From contig NC_060059.1 of NCBI RefSeq assembly GCF_020283565.1, positions 3,355,501 through 3,419,500 of the forward strand: 64,000 nt of DNA. The letters are read 5' to 3'. The first letter of the stretch is position 1; every line of letters starts with the position of its first letter. Below the pieces are notes generated by a model that was not told where the DNA came from, ran no database searches, and was given only the letters and a program-made list of their open reading frames with translations. Source of the stretch: Trifolium pratense. Taxonomy: Eukaryota; Streptophyta; Magnoliopsida; Fabales; Fabaceae. Both the position numbers and the translations under genes were made by a program. Below, piece by piece: positions 47,227 through 57,378 of this stretch.

Positions 47227-48682
47227 TTATTCAACTAGAGAATAATCTACCTCATATTTTAGATGTCTAAAATACCAATCACGCTGGAAGTAAACTTGTC
47301 TTCCTCTTCCAACAAGATGAGCTGGAAGTGTAAAGTATTTTTGCAACTTTTTATCACCCCCTGAAAACACTTCCGGTAAATACAAACTATACTTTGTAGA
47401 ATAAGAACCGACGGCATACATAGAGTTGCTCTCATATCCCCACATGTTCGCCTTGCTCAATGCATAACAGTGTTTTTCATCAGCATAAAATAGTGCAATG
47501 TCGCCCAAAGTTTCCATTTTGACATAATTCATGGTTGAGAAGTCTACCTTGTACACATTCCATATTTCCATGCGCCATAACATAACCCCTAAAAGTTGCT
47601 CATCACAATTAACCAACTTAATGTCGAAGCAAAATTCTACATCGGAAGTATTATTCAATTTTAGAAATTTAATATTTGCAGAATTCAAACAGAGTATCCC
47701 TATGTTGCCCGTGTTAGTGACAACATATATTATATTATGCAAAACCACAAAGTCAACAATCTTCTCTAGAATTCTCATTGTCGGCGAATAAGTAACCCAA
47801 CCACAATTTCGAGATTGATAGACATGCAAACTCTCATTAAGTCTGCATAAAACCACCAAGACAAATTCCTCGGAGCATTTGTCAAAAGCAAGCAAGGCAT
47901 AGTAACTAACAGGATTATAATGAAAGGTAATGGGATTGGTTACCTTCTTTGTTCTTGTAAATGGATTGATTAGCAAAAATGAGTTATTGGAATCCATCGT
48001 GATTAAATAACCGCTAGAAGACATAATATAAGGGTGGGGGTAGAAGTACTTCTTCGTCATATTTGAGCAATAAACTTTTTGGTCGGGTATGCTGATAAAG
48101 GAAAGTGATTCATTCCTATACGAAAGTTGAAGAAGTAATGGTTCTTGGGATGCCAAAAAACTTGTCCAATAAATTTTATGAAAAGCCCTCCAATTCTTGC
48201 ACACACTGGAAAATTGAAAGTGGTCGTCAAGCTCTAGTGTTTTCGAAATGATATCAAGCGCATCCCAAGGAAGTTCACAGTTCTCTTCTACCTTCACCTT
48301 TTTTTGTGACAACCAGTTCTCTTCTACCTTCACTTTTTCCCCTTTGTATCACAACAATGACAATGTTAGGTGATTTATAACTTTTTTTTTTTTGTCAAGT
48401 AGCCTAGTGGCTGGAGTGTCCTGGGTTCAAGCCCAGGGCTCTGCACGTATAGTGTGACGTGTCGTCCCTACCACCTGAGCTTAAGCTCATGGGGACATAT
48501 GCTTTTCTATTTATTTCTAAAACATAAGATATTTCTAAAAAACTGCAGAAAAGTATCAACATATATATTAGATGTGCAACTAATGAAATAAAATACTAAC
48601 CAGTGGTCTCAAGTTGACAAGGAAGTGTGGTTTGATGTTCCTTTGGCAGCATACCATTGGTGTTGTGAGTGAAAGAGGCCAT
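47227..48682 (-). CDS. F-box protein with C-terminal DUF295 domain, two exons
   Basis: Exon 1 (48601-48682) encodes MASFTHNTNGMLPKEHQTTL and ends in phase 1. Exon 2 (47227-48341) completes a 398-residue protein. The F-box motif, which recruits SKP1 in an SCF ubiquitin ligase, is ELPWDALDIISKTLELDDHF followed by SSVCKNWRAFHK. The rest has the DUF295 pattern: SSGYLITMD, LLINPFTRTKK, ADEKHCYALS, and a tail with KYFTLPAHLVGRGRQVYFQR. The start was moved from an in-frame GTG at 48333 to the ATG of a separate exon, because the splice sites and phase fit (ACTG|GTTAGT and AAAG|GG). A 7-residue segment VKVEENW/C is repeated at the exon 2 start. Its target is unknown; the intron contains a SINE. Confidence 0.82.
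48382..48496 (-). mobile_element. tRNA-derived SINE in the F-box gene intron
   Basis: Minus-strand order: GAGCTTAAGCTCAGGTGGTA (A box, diverged), GGGCTTGAACCCAGG (B box), CCACTAGGCTACTTGAC and poly(A). Same family as the copy at 46635-46772. Confidence 0.75.
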
Positions 48683-50258
48683 TGATTTGCACAGCGATTA
48701 AGAGTTTTCTCGAACACTAATTCTGAAACTACATAGGAAAGCCAAGTTTGTGTTTTTGAGGAAACTGGATTGTTGTTCTGTTTGTTTTTTTTGGACTAAA
48801 TTTGTTGTTTTGTCGTGTTATATAGATAGATTAGGATTCCGTTGTGACTTGTGAGTAAGAAAGAAAAAAGTTAGGATTTGATTATTTTATTTTTTATTTT
48901 AATAATAGGATTTGATTATTTTATTTTATCAATAAAAAAAGGAAGAAGGTTACGATCCGATTCACCAAAAAAATAAATATTAGGATTCTATCGGGAAAAA
49001 AAAGATTGGATTTAACCTATTTCAAATAGAACAAATTAATTATAATTTATTTAAAAATATACACGGGATTTATACCAAAAATATATATATACACAGGACA
49101 ATAGTTTTACTAAAACAAATTTATTGATCTTATTATTAAAATAAATAATTTTTTTAATTTAATAAATTTTACAAGAAAGAAAATAATATAGTTTCACTCC
49201 TTCAAAAAAAAAAAATTCTGTTATATTTTAACAATATTTAAATTATTTTATTCTAAATAAATTTTTTAACTCAATATAATTATAAACTTAAATATCAATA
49301 CCCGTGCCAATGCACATGTCTCTATACCAGTTTTAAGTAAAAATCATGAGCAAATAGACCAGTTTTATGATGTACATGTTTAAAATTCTTTCATAAATAC
49401 CGATCAATTTCAACATCAATGTTGCCCCAATACGAAGTCAATTTGGTACACCCTAATACATATTCTTTGTAAAAATAATCAAACATAATATTCAATAATC
49501 ATGCATAATTTTGATGGACTTTACTAACCAAAATACAAATACATGTACTATCAAATAATTCGTTAAATATAGTATGATTCATACATGATGATCTGTAGTA
49601 CTAAATAAAAATTGAAGCATAATTTTAGAAGCTAATTATTAGCTTTATTGTAGTATATAATATATAATAGGTATATGACTCACCTTTCTATTTCCAAATT
49701 TGGTAAAACAAATTCAAAATTAAAGCCAATTACAAAAATAACGTTAGGCGAATTATGGACCAAGGACAATGTCAATGTATAATTGATACACATGAAATTA
49801 TAAAAGGGGAAAAAAAATATATTAAATTTCATATATAAAAATTCAAATAGTTGGTTAAAAAATTCAAATAGTTACCTATTTTTTAGTCAACAAAAAAAAA
49901 ATAGTTACCTATTTTATAATTTTAGAATTAATTAATAGTCAACTATGTGCAAAAGTTTAGGGATACTCCTTTTACTAGTAGGTAGCATCACAATACTATA
50001 TATAGACGTACGTTTCCATTTCAAAAAACTTGCAGCATAATCTCTTCTTCACTTACGGTACTATTATTTTTCCCTTAAACTGTATAAAACTTTATTTCTT
50101 GAATGTTTTTTTTTTTTTTCATTCTCACTCTAATTTCTTATTTTTTTTCTCTCAGTTTTGCAGGTTATTTTGTTTTTATTTCTTTCCTTTATAATTATGT
50201 TGATTTGCATGTGTAATTTAAGCCAAACTATATACTACTTCCAACCACATTATTAGAT
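48683..50258. other. Intergenic region upstream of the F-box gene
   Basis: AT-rich sequence without a gene. It includes a micro-insertion near 49866-49915. Confidence 0.5.
49866..49915 (+). mobile_element. Micro-retroposon, 16-nt insert, 17-bp direct repeats
   Basis: AAATAGTTACCTATTTT occurs at 49866-49882 and 49899-49915. Between the copies is TTAGTCAAC followed by As. Confidence 0.6.
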
Positions 50259-50270
50259 ATTATTCACATA

Positions 50271-51302
50271 TTCACATATGGTTCGGGGACCAGGTGACGA
50301 AACAGGTGGGGGATGGGACATATATTTTTTTTTGGACTGACCCTTGGTTGGATGGGATCCCGTTGTGTACGCGTTATGCGCGTTTGTTTGAGTTAGCAGA
50401 GAACAAATCGGTAATTGTGGCCGAGATGTTCATGTTTGGGTGGGAGTCGGGAGGTGAGGCGTGGGTGTGGAGGCGTCAGTTGTGGGCGTGGGAGGAGGAG
50501 TTGGTGGGAGAGTGTCATATCTTACTTTCTAAAATTACTTTACAGGATCAGGTATCAGGTTCTTGGCAGTGGCGGCCTGAATTGGAGGATGGCTATACTG
50601 TCCGTAGCGCCTATCAGCTTCTGACATTTCAGGATACAGTTACCTTGGATGATGCAGCAGTTCTTCTTTGGCACCCCCAGGTGCCTTTGAAGGTGTCTAT
50701 CATGGCTTGGCGACTTTTGCGCGACAGGTTACCTACCTCCGCAAATCTGGTATCGCGAGGCATTCCACTGGCGGCTGATCATCGTTGTGCTTTCGGTTGT
50801 GCGGAGGTGGAGACAACTCATCCCTTGTTTATCTCTTGCAGCACTGCTGATTCTTTATGGACACTTGTTCGCTCTTGGATTGGTTCTACTTACATGACGG
50901 CTCCGACTCTATCGGCGTATTTCACTCAGTTTACCGGGTCGACAAGCGGCACACGGGCACATCGTTCTTTCATGCAGCTTGTTTGGCTCGTGTGTGTTTG
51001 GGTTATTTGGACTTAGAGAAATGCCAAACTGTTTCGAGGCTCAGCAGATTCGGTACATGTTATGATGGACAAGATCAAGGCTTTTTCATTACGATGGTTG
51101 AGAGCCACGTCTCCTAGTGTAGCTCTTAATTGTCATTGATGGTGGTCTAGTCCTTTGCTTTGTTTGGGCCTTGTATGATTTTTTCACTATGATGACTCTT
51201 GATGTAACACTATTTGGTCGCATTTGGTACATCTTGTGCTAAGGGGACATGTTTATATATATATATATAATCTCATTTTGGCTTGTTCAAAAAAAAAAAA
51301 AA
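50271..51302 (+). mobile_element. 5'-truncated LINE with poly(A) tail and 12-bp target duplication
   Basis: Flanked by ATTATTCACATA at 50259-50270 and 51303-51314. The body encodes the last part of an L1-type ORF2 protein: GDGTYIFFWTDPWLDGIPL at the start, FLRW-like tail, and the zf-RVT region WRLLRDRLPTSANLVSRGI, CAFGCAEVETTHPLFISC, LWTLVRSWIG. The frame is open from 50294 to 51016 and then a stop interrupts the tail (ALNCH, WWSSPLLCLG). A 3' untranslated segment with (TA)n leads to the poly(A) at 51289-51302. The clean flanks suggest a fairly recent insertion. Confidence 0.93.
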
Positions 51303-51935
51303 ATTATTCACATAGATAAAATGAATGAAACCCATTACCACATAAAATGAAGAGTTGAACTGGAAATTTTTCAAGTGTGAATCATAATTTGTACACAATT
51401 CAGATACACACACAAGCTTCATAAAATTTTCAGGTGTCAGCGAGGCCTTCTTAGGCTTGTTCCTAAAGTTGGAGAATACATGGTTACTGCCTCCAATAGA
51501 TATATCAGATGATAAGAATTGTAAATGGAGTACCGAAGAATGGTTATAAAAGAGACCTCTCAGCATTCTGTATTTGATACACAAAAACCTGGGTGTGCAG
51601 TGTAATTTTGAGAGGTACTGTGCAACATGTCAATAACATTAAACGGTAATCTGGCAATGCTCATGACCAATGTCACCTAACTAAGGTCAGTAAAAAAGTG
51701 TAAAAGATTAAGGCAGTTATGCAGTTGAATAAATAGCTTGACCAAGGTATGCACATGCTAACAGAAATTCTCCAAGTATGCATAGGAAGTAGAAGGATTC
51801 AGAACAGTTTACAAAGCCACACTATTAGTTATAAATATTGTTTCTCTGGTTGCTCGCTTACTCCAAAAGCCATTTCATAGTACACTTGCAACAACTAGGC
51901 TATGCGACACAAAATAATAAACCTAGGTCCAATAT

Positions 51936-53199
51936 CTAGAGCAGTTGGGCGCTACCAATACCCCCCTCCTGAACAGTAGCTTTATCCTCAAGGCTAAGGT
52001 TTTGTGTTGACTTTTTGTTGAGCTCATCCAACGGCTGGCTGCTGCTGGCATCCAAGGGCTTCATATCATTTTCATAGTTGACCTGCAAATACATAGTTCA
52101 AAATTGAAGCACGTCCCTTTTGCTTAATTTCTTATAAGTAAGGAAAGGATAAGAAGACAGTCCTAGAGGGCATTGCCTAAGGCTCTCTCCTCTCCATTTG
52201 GTGTATTAGTAAGAAGTATCCCAATTTTAAAGAAAAGCTATGGCTATGTTTGAATCACTGAGTACAAAGATAAAAAAAAAAAAAAAAAAAAGTCTTGCAG
52301 AAGGCTCACCTCCTTGCCATATCGTGTTGGCATGTGCACAGATTGAATTGGTGAAGCTGTATCATCTTCATTGTCCAGCTGCATACAGATTACAAAATTT
52401 CATGAATAAATTCAGAATTCAAGCAGGTTGTTTCTTAGTAAGGAAAGGACAAGACAATCCTAGAGCAATTTTTAAGAAAACATACGGCTGTGTTTGTAAC
52501 TTTTAAAAGTCTTTCAAAAACACTTTCTTTAGTCAGGTGTCGCAAGAAATTACGCTGAGTTATATCAGCAAGGTCCCGGAGTAAATATAGAGTATGAGCC
52601 TTTTTTGCTGCCTCTTCTGCTTTGCGGGCCTGCAGTTTTTTTTTGAGCAAGAGCCTCTTGTGCTAATCGACGGGCTTCCTCTTCTTCTGCTACTTTTTTG
52701 GCTTGTATATCAGATAGTACCTACAAATACAAATACAATACAATGGAAGATATAATGAAAGTAAGAGAGACAGAAACCTATACAGAGAGCCAAGATCATC
52801 ATCATCATCATCATCATCATCATGTTATAAGTTTTTGTTACCATAACCAAATTAACAATTCATATCATATCATATGTGAGTTTTATCCATCCAGATTAGT
52901 AGTATCATTTTATATCATCTCATCTCATCTCAGTACAGAACAGAACATGAACCAACATAACAAGTTAGTTAAAATTAAACACACCTGAGCATAAATCTGA
53001 TCATAAATAGATTGACGTTCAGAAGATGCTGCAAAATAAAAATAAAAAATGGAATTAGTTGAAAGATAAATACTAAATGTTATGAAAATTGGAAAAGATA
53101 ACTTGTGATAGATAGATAGAGAGAGAGAGAGAGGAACAGACTCAGTTTCTTCTTAGACTTTGATTTCTTTTTTGTTCGGCTTTTACTGCCTCCACCCAT
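51936..53199 (-). CDS. Lys/Glu-rich coiled-coil protein gene, unit 1 (frameshifted in exon 3)
   Basis: Five exons with consensus borders: 53142-53199, 52985-53028, 52486-52720, 52310-52378, 51936-52082. The product, about 183 residues, starts MGGGSKSRTKKKSKSKKKL, continues SERQSIYDQIYAQVLSDIQA and an Ala/Glu/Lys helix (EEEEARRLAQEALAQKK, KLQARKAEEAAKKAH), then LLRDLADITQRNFLRHLTKE, and ends IGSAQLL. It is probably nuclear, from the basic N terminus. I do not recognise the family. Exon 3 has 235 bases, one more than phase allows: nine As at 52636-52644 where eight keep the frame (CAA AAA AAA CTG). The gene is therefore broken here unless slippage or a sequence error explains it. Confidence 0.75.
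52798..52823. repeat. (ATC)n microsatellite in intron 2
   Basis: Nine ATC units; the same tract occurs in unit 2 near 58231-58259. Confidence 0.85.
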
Positions 53200-53209
53200 G
53201 GGAACGAAC

Positions 53210-53425
53210 GAACGGGAATGGAATTTTAACCCTAAAATCCTCTCTTTTCTGATCGAGTTGTTGAATTAAAAACCTGAAAAGGACAGAATCGAATTAGGAG
53301 AAGAACGAAATTGGAAATCGAAACAAGAACGAAAGAGAATGATTAGGGAATGGAAATTTAACCCTAAAATCCTCTCTTCTCACAAATTCGTTCGGAGCCT
53401 GGGTTTTCTTTTCTGATCGAGTTGG
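53210..53425 (-). promoter_or_regulatory. Promoter-proximal repeat with telo-box-like motifs
   Basis: TTAACCCTAAAATCCTCTCTT and TTTTCTGATCGAGTTG occur twice within 200 bases (about 53222-53262 and 53358-53424). AACCCTAAA is close to the telo-box found in promoters of growth-related plant genes. The position directly upstream of the start codon fits a promoter or leader. Confidence 0.45.
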
Positions 53426-53705
53426 TTATTATTAATATTATATTAGACGCAGCCATGTATATATTTGGACGGCATACTTTTTTTTTGCTAATGTTTTGGG
53501 CCAAAGCCCAAATTACATCTCTCTCTATATATATAATTACTAGTCACCATGACAGTGCATTCACACAGACCAATAATTATATATCGATTATATTATATTT
53601 CAGTAGACTAATAAATAAAGTAATTTATACATGTAGAAACCAAAATACTTAGTCAATCATATTATTGACATTGTGTAATGTATTTCCACCAACTTATGTA
53701 AAGAT

Positions 53706-53895
53706 GAAAGTACAAACAATCCTACAAATTTTGAAAAAATTATTTATAAATTACATTTGAAGTGGTATTTATAAGGTTGTCATCATCATCATCAACGACT
53801 GAAATCTTCAAACCATTTTTCGATGTGACTCTTGACACAACAACGTATAACTGACCATGTGAAAATACTGATTGCGAAAGTAAATAGATCACAAA
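53706..53895 (-). mobile_element. Helitron helicase (PIF1-like) C-terminal fragment, unit 1
   Basis: The minus strand reads QSVFSHGQLYVVVSRVTSKN followed by GLKISVV and NTTSNVIYK, then a stop where Glu is expected and FFQNL. This is the SF1 helicase motif VI end of plant Helitron RepHel proteins. Nothing of the Rep domain is nearby. The fragment is also present in unit 2, so it predates the duplication. Confidence 0.82.
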
Positions 53896-54022
53896 AGTTT
53901 AATCTTGTCGCCGACAACAATTCTTCGCGCCGCCACCATTATTTTCCATTCGCCGCCAATCTTAAAATATATCATAATACAATTATATATGTTCCCGCAG
54001 TCATCGACAATCTTAATTGTAG

Positions 54023-54361
54023 TCATTTTCTTCTCAAAAGCCTATAACTCCACCAAAACCTATGTTTTAAAATTATATCAAATTGTCCTCTTCCGGTATA
54101 TAACAAAATAACCCAAGTCCTGATAGAGATGTTGTAAAAATCCTTTAAATCATACCAGTCATGCGTTAAATAAATATTATTCTTTCTTTTTTCGACTAAT
54201 ACTTCGAATTGATTCCCAAATGGATCTACCAAATTTGCAAAACGATAATGAAAATCAGCAGAAAACATCTTCGGAAGCATCAACACCCTATAAACGCAAC
54301 ATACAACATAAATAAAAATCATATTATTTTGCAAATTACAGACAAAAAGCCGTATATTCAT
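54023..54361 (-). pseudogene. Possible B3-like domain fragment, unit 1
   Basis: An open frame of 112 codons contains LVDPFGNQFEVLVEKRKNNI, YLTHDWYDLKDFYNISIRTW and VILLYTGRGQFDIIL, which resembles the B3 DNA-binding fold. It has no ATG context or promoter and lies beside the Helitron fragment, so it may be cargo of that element. Identification is by eye and uncertain. Confidence 0.35.
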
Positions 54362-54367
54362 AAATTT

Positions 54368-54418
54368 AGAACTACACTAACTTTTCATAAAAAAAAAAAA
54401 AAAAAAAGAACTACACTA
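54368..54418 (+). mobile_element. Micro-retroposon, A-rich insert, 12-bp direct repeats
   Basis: AGAACTACACTA at 54368-54379 and 54407-54418 flanks ACTTTTCAT followed by an A run. The corresponding site in unit 2 (about 59804-59853) has the same insert with a degraded A tract, so it is older than the duplication. Confidence 0.55.
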
Positions 54419-55199
54419 GCTTCAGTTACTCTAAACTCAACGTAGTAGGTACGATATCTAATCTGCAATTCATTAATCAGTTCTCCCGATCAAATTGGGA
54501 TTCAAAGGACCTATCTAAATATATATTAAAAAAAAGTTAGCATAAAATTTTAGAAAAATTTCAATTTCACGGATAAAAATGATAGATCACAAAACAACAT
54601 GCAAATACAAATTCGAACCTAAATTGCAAATAAAATTATGGTTAACCTAATTGCAAATTATAACCATTAGATATAAGAAAGATATTAGAAATTGTGATTA
54701 ATTATGCTATTCAAACTTTTTTGAAAAACATGGTTAACCTAATTGAAGCACATGTTTTAGGAATTGAAATGTTTTATTGCAAACAAACGATGCGGGTTTG
54801 ATTCTCATTCTTGACAAATTTCTATTTTCCTTCAATAGTTTTATTTCTTTCTTTTCATTCTAATTGTAACTCTAAATATGGACTAAAGTCATAAGGATAC
54901 AGTATGCTTCAAATTGTTTCAATCATCATTAACTATAAATTATTATTTAAAACATAATAGATACGGTATAAATGAAAATTGAAAATCTAATCGCTAAAAT
55001 CTGGTATATTTTTTTTTATTCTCATATACGTATTCCAAAAAAAAATAAAATCAAGTTAATTAAAATTTATTTCATGGTGCTTAATTGACATACGAAATCT
55101 TTCCTATTTGGGTATGAACAAATTAATTCCGCATGATTTATTTCTAATTGTAAAATTTCGATAAGATTAACACTTGGAGGACGTAATTTTAATCACAAT

Positions 55200-55320
55200 T
55201 GGTTGTTATGTCATAGTGGTTGAAAGACTCCATTCACAGCAAGTGATCCTGGGTTCGAATCTCATGTAAGATACATTTCTCTTTTGTTAATAAATTAGAT
55301 AGTGAATAAATTCCCTCCAA
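55200..55320 (+). mobile_element. SINE-like piece with B box, unit 1
   Basis: GTCATAGTGGTTGAAAGAC followed by CCTGGGTTCGAATCTCATG resembles a tRNA-derived A/B-box pair. Repeated in unit 2 at about 60636-60755. Confidence 0.5.
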
Positions 55321-55479
55321 TATATTTATATAAATATATATATATATAAGTAAAATGAAAGTACAGGGTCAATTTGAAATTTTTTTGAAATGCACCCCAA
55401 ACTAGAGGGACATTTTGCATATTTAAGCTTTTCACATATATTGTGATAATTACACATTCACGCACCCAAAAAAAACTAA

Positions 55480-55779
55480 TACTCTCTCCGGTCATTTACA
55501 TAAGAAACATTTTGAAAAAAACACACAAACAAAGTAAGCTAATTTTCTCATTAATAATTTTAAAATTTTATGTTTTATTCCAAAATTAATCCCGCACTAG
55601 CATGGAAAATAGGTCTATCTAATTAATGCATTAGCATTTGGATGAATTATTTGATTTTATATAATAAGGGTGCAAATGAAATCGTGTATTTAATAAATAA
55701 TAAATTTATAGAGTGTTTCTTATACAAAAAACCAAATTTTTTTTCAAAATATTCCTTATAAAAAGGACAGGAGGGACTA
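55480..55779. mobile_element. Stowaway-like MITE, unit 1
   Basis: A 300-bp element with ends TACTCTCTCCGGTCATTTAC and, reversed, TAGTCCCTCCTGTCCTTTTT, bordered by TA. Its right border was the target of the hAT element. The unit 2 copy is at 63275-63573. Confidence 0.75.
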
Positions 55780-55784
55780 ATAAT

Positions 55785-56670
55785 TAGAGCTGGGTATGCG
55801 GGCTAGCCCGCCCCGTTTAACCCGCCCCGCATAAGCCCGCATATTAAACGGGGCGAACAAGCCCGTCAACAAATATAAACAAGTTATAATATGTAAGCCC
55901 GAGTTCGGTCCGCGTAAGTCCGCGGGTTAAACGGTTAACCCGCGGACTATTACAAAAAAAAATCACTTTTTTCAACAAAATAAACTAAATTAATAAAATA
56001 TTGATATAATAAAAGCTAAAAAAATTATATTATTAATTATTTTATGTTATAACAAATGCTGCAAATCTTGAGGTAACAATTCTTAAATCAACAACACATG
56101 ATAAAAATCCAATTGAAGAACATTATGTTGATGAAATTGTGGACATGATATCTTCAAATAAAGCATATGTTGCTGAATGTGCACAATGCATAGGTAAAAG
56201 AATTGGTAAAACAAGAAATTGGGTTGTAGCCCTTAAATCTCTTATGATTGTCCATAGAATATTCCAAGATGGTGATCCATATTTTCCTAGAGAAGTTTTT
56301 CATTCAATGAAAAGGGGTGCAAAAATTCTCAACCTTTCAAGTTTTAAAGATGATTCAAATTCTAGTCATTGGGATTACACTGCATTTATAAGAACATTTG
56401 CATTGTACCTTGATGAACAATATATAAAAGCTAAAAATATTGATATAATTTATAGTGATAAAATTTGTAATTAATTATATATAAAAAAAATAGGCGGGCT
56501 AACGGGCCAACCCGTGAACCCGCGGATTTAACCCGCAAAACCCGCGATTTTAACAGTCCAACCCACACGAGCAAAATTATAAACGGACCAAAAAAAATTG
56601 GTCTTAAGTCCGCGCGGGCTGCGGGTTAAACGGGTCGGTCCACGGACCTTGACCCGTATACCCAACTCTA
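55785..56670. mobile_element. hAT-type element carrying a captured ANTH-domain gene fragment (Pack-type)
   Basis: The 886-bp element is bounded by inverted ends TAGAGCTGGGTATGCGGG and, reversed, TAGAGTTGGGTATACGGG (two mismatches in 18). It is flanked by the 8-bp duplication CTAATAAT (55777-55784 and 56671-56678). Both subterminal regions are dense in CCCGC/GCGGG repeats. The centre (about 56050-56440) encodes part of a clathrin-assembly protein. No transposase is present. The matching site in unit 2 (63571-63578) is intact and unduplicated. Confidence 0.93.
56059..56474 (+). pseudogene. Captured ANTH-domain fragment of an AP180/CALM-type clathrin assembly protein
   Basis: The continuous frame reads NLEVTILKSTTHDKNPIEEH, YVDEIVDMISSNKAYVAECA, TRNWVVALKSLMIVHRIFQD, GDPYFPREVFHSMKRGAKIL and NLSSFKDDSNSSHWDYTAFI, then RTFALYLDEQ. 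This is the phosphoinositide-binding ANTH domain of plant AP180-like adaptors from helix 1-2 to about helix 5. The N-terminal residues and the clathrin/AP2-binding tail are missing. The frame is free of stops over more than 130 codons but its ends run into element sequence, so it is a gene fragment and not an autonomous gene. An ATG at 56139 could start a 111-residue product. Confidence 0.88.
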
Positions 56671-57378
56671 CTAATAATTACACATTTAAATTTAATTCAA
56701 TTATTAAAATCTTGAGTTAAATAAGATTTATGTCCCTAAAAATATATAGGGAGTTTTAGTTTTAGTCACTAAAAATAAAATGTAACGTTTCTTGTTAATA
56801 TTATTAGTGGATGTCCATGTAGATTATTGGCCTATGTAATTAGTAGATTATGTTTGCCTTCATAAAATTTTCAGGTGTCAGCGAGGCCTTCTTAGGCTTG
56901 TTCCTAAAGTTGGAGAATACATGGTTACTGCCTCCAATAGATATATCAGATGATAAGAATTGTAAATGGAGTACCGAAGAATGGTTATAAAAGAGAGACC
57001 TCTCAGCATTCTGTATTTGATACACAAAAACCTGGGTGTGCAGTGTAATTTTGCGAGGTACTGTGCAACATGTCAATAACATTAAACGGTAATCTGGCAA
57101 TGCTCATGACCAATGTCACCTAACTAAGGTCAGTAAAAAAGTGTAAAAGATTAAGGCAGTTATGCAGTTGAATAAATAGCTTGACCAAGGTATGCACATG
57201 CTAACAGAAATTCTCCAAGTATGCATAGGAAGTAGAAGGATTCAGAACAGTTTACAAAGCCACACTATTAGTTATAAATATTGTTTCTCTGGTTGCTCTC
57301 TTACTCCAAAAGCCATTTCATAGTACACTTGCAACAACTAGGCTATGCGACACAAAATAATAAACCTAGGTCCAATAT

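Larger units (their letters stand above)
51417..56857. repeat. Tandem duplication, unit 1
   Basis: First copy of a direct repeat whose units begin CTTCATAAAATTTTCAGG. It holds the complete Lys/Glu-rich protein gene, a Helitron helicase tail, a SINE-like piece, a Stowaway-like MITE and the hAT element at 55785-56670. Without that element and its duplicated target the unit is about 4.5 kb. Sequence left of 51417 is unique, so this copy marks the original locus edge. Confidence 0.95.

Noticed and set aside
51273..51584. Minus-strand ORF repeated in the array (also 56840-57100 and 63740-64000)
   Set aside because: It lies 3' of the Lys/Glu-rich gene and differs at its C terminus because the junction differs; it is most likely 3' untranslated sequence.
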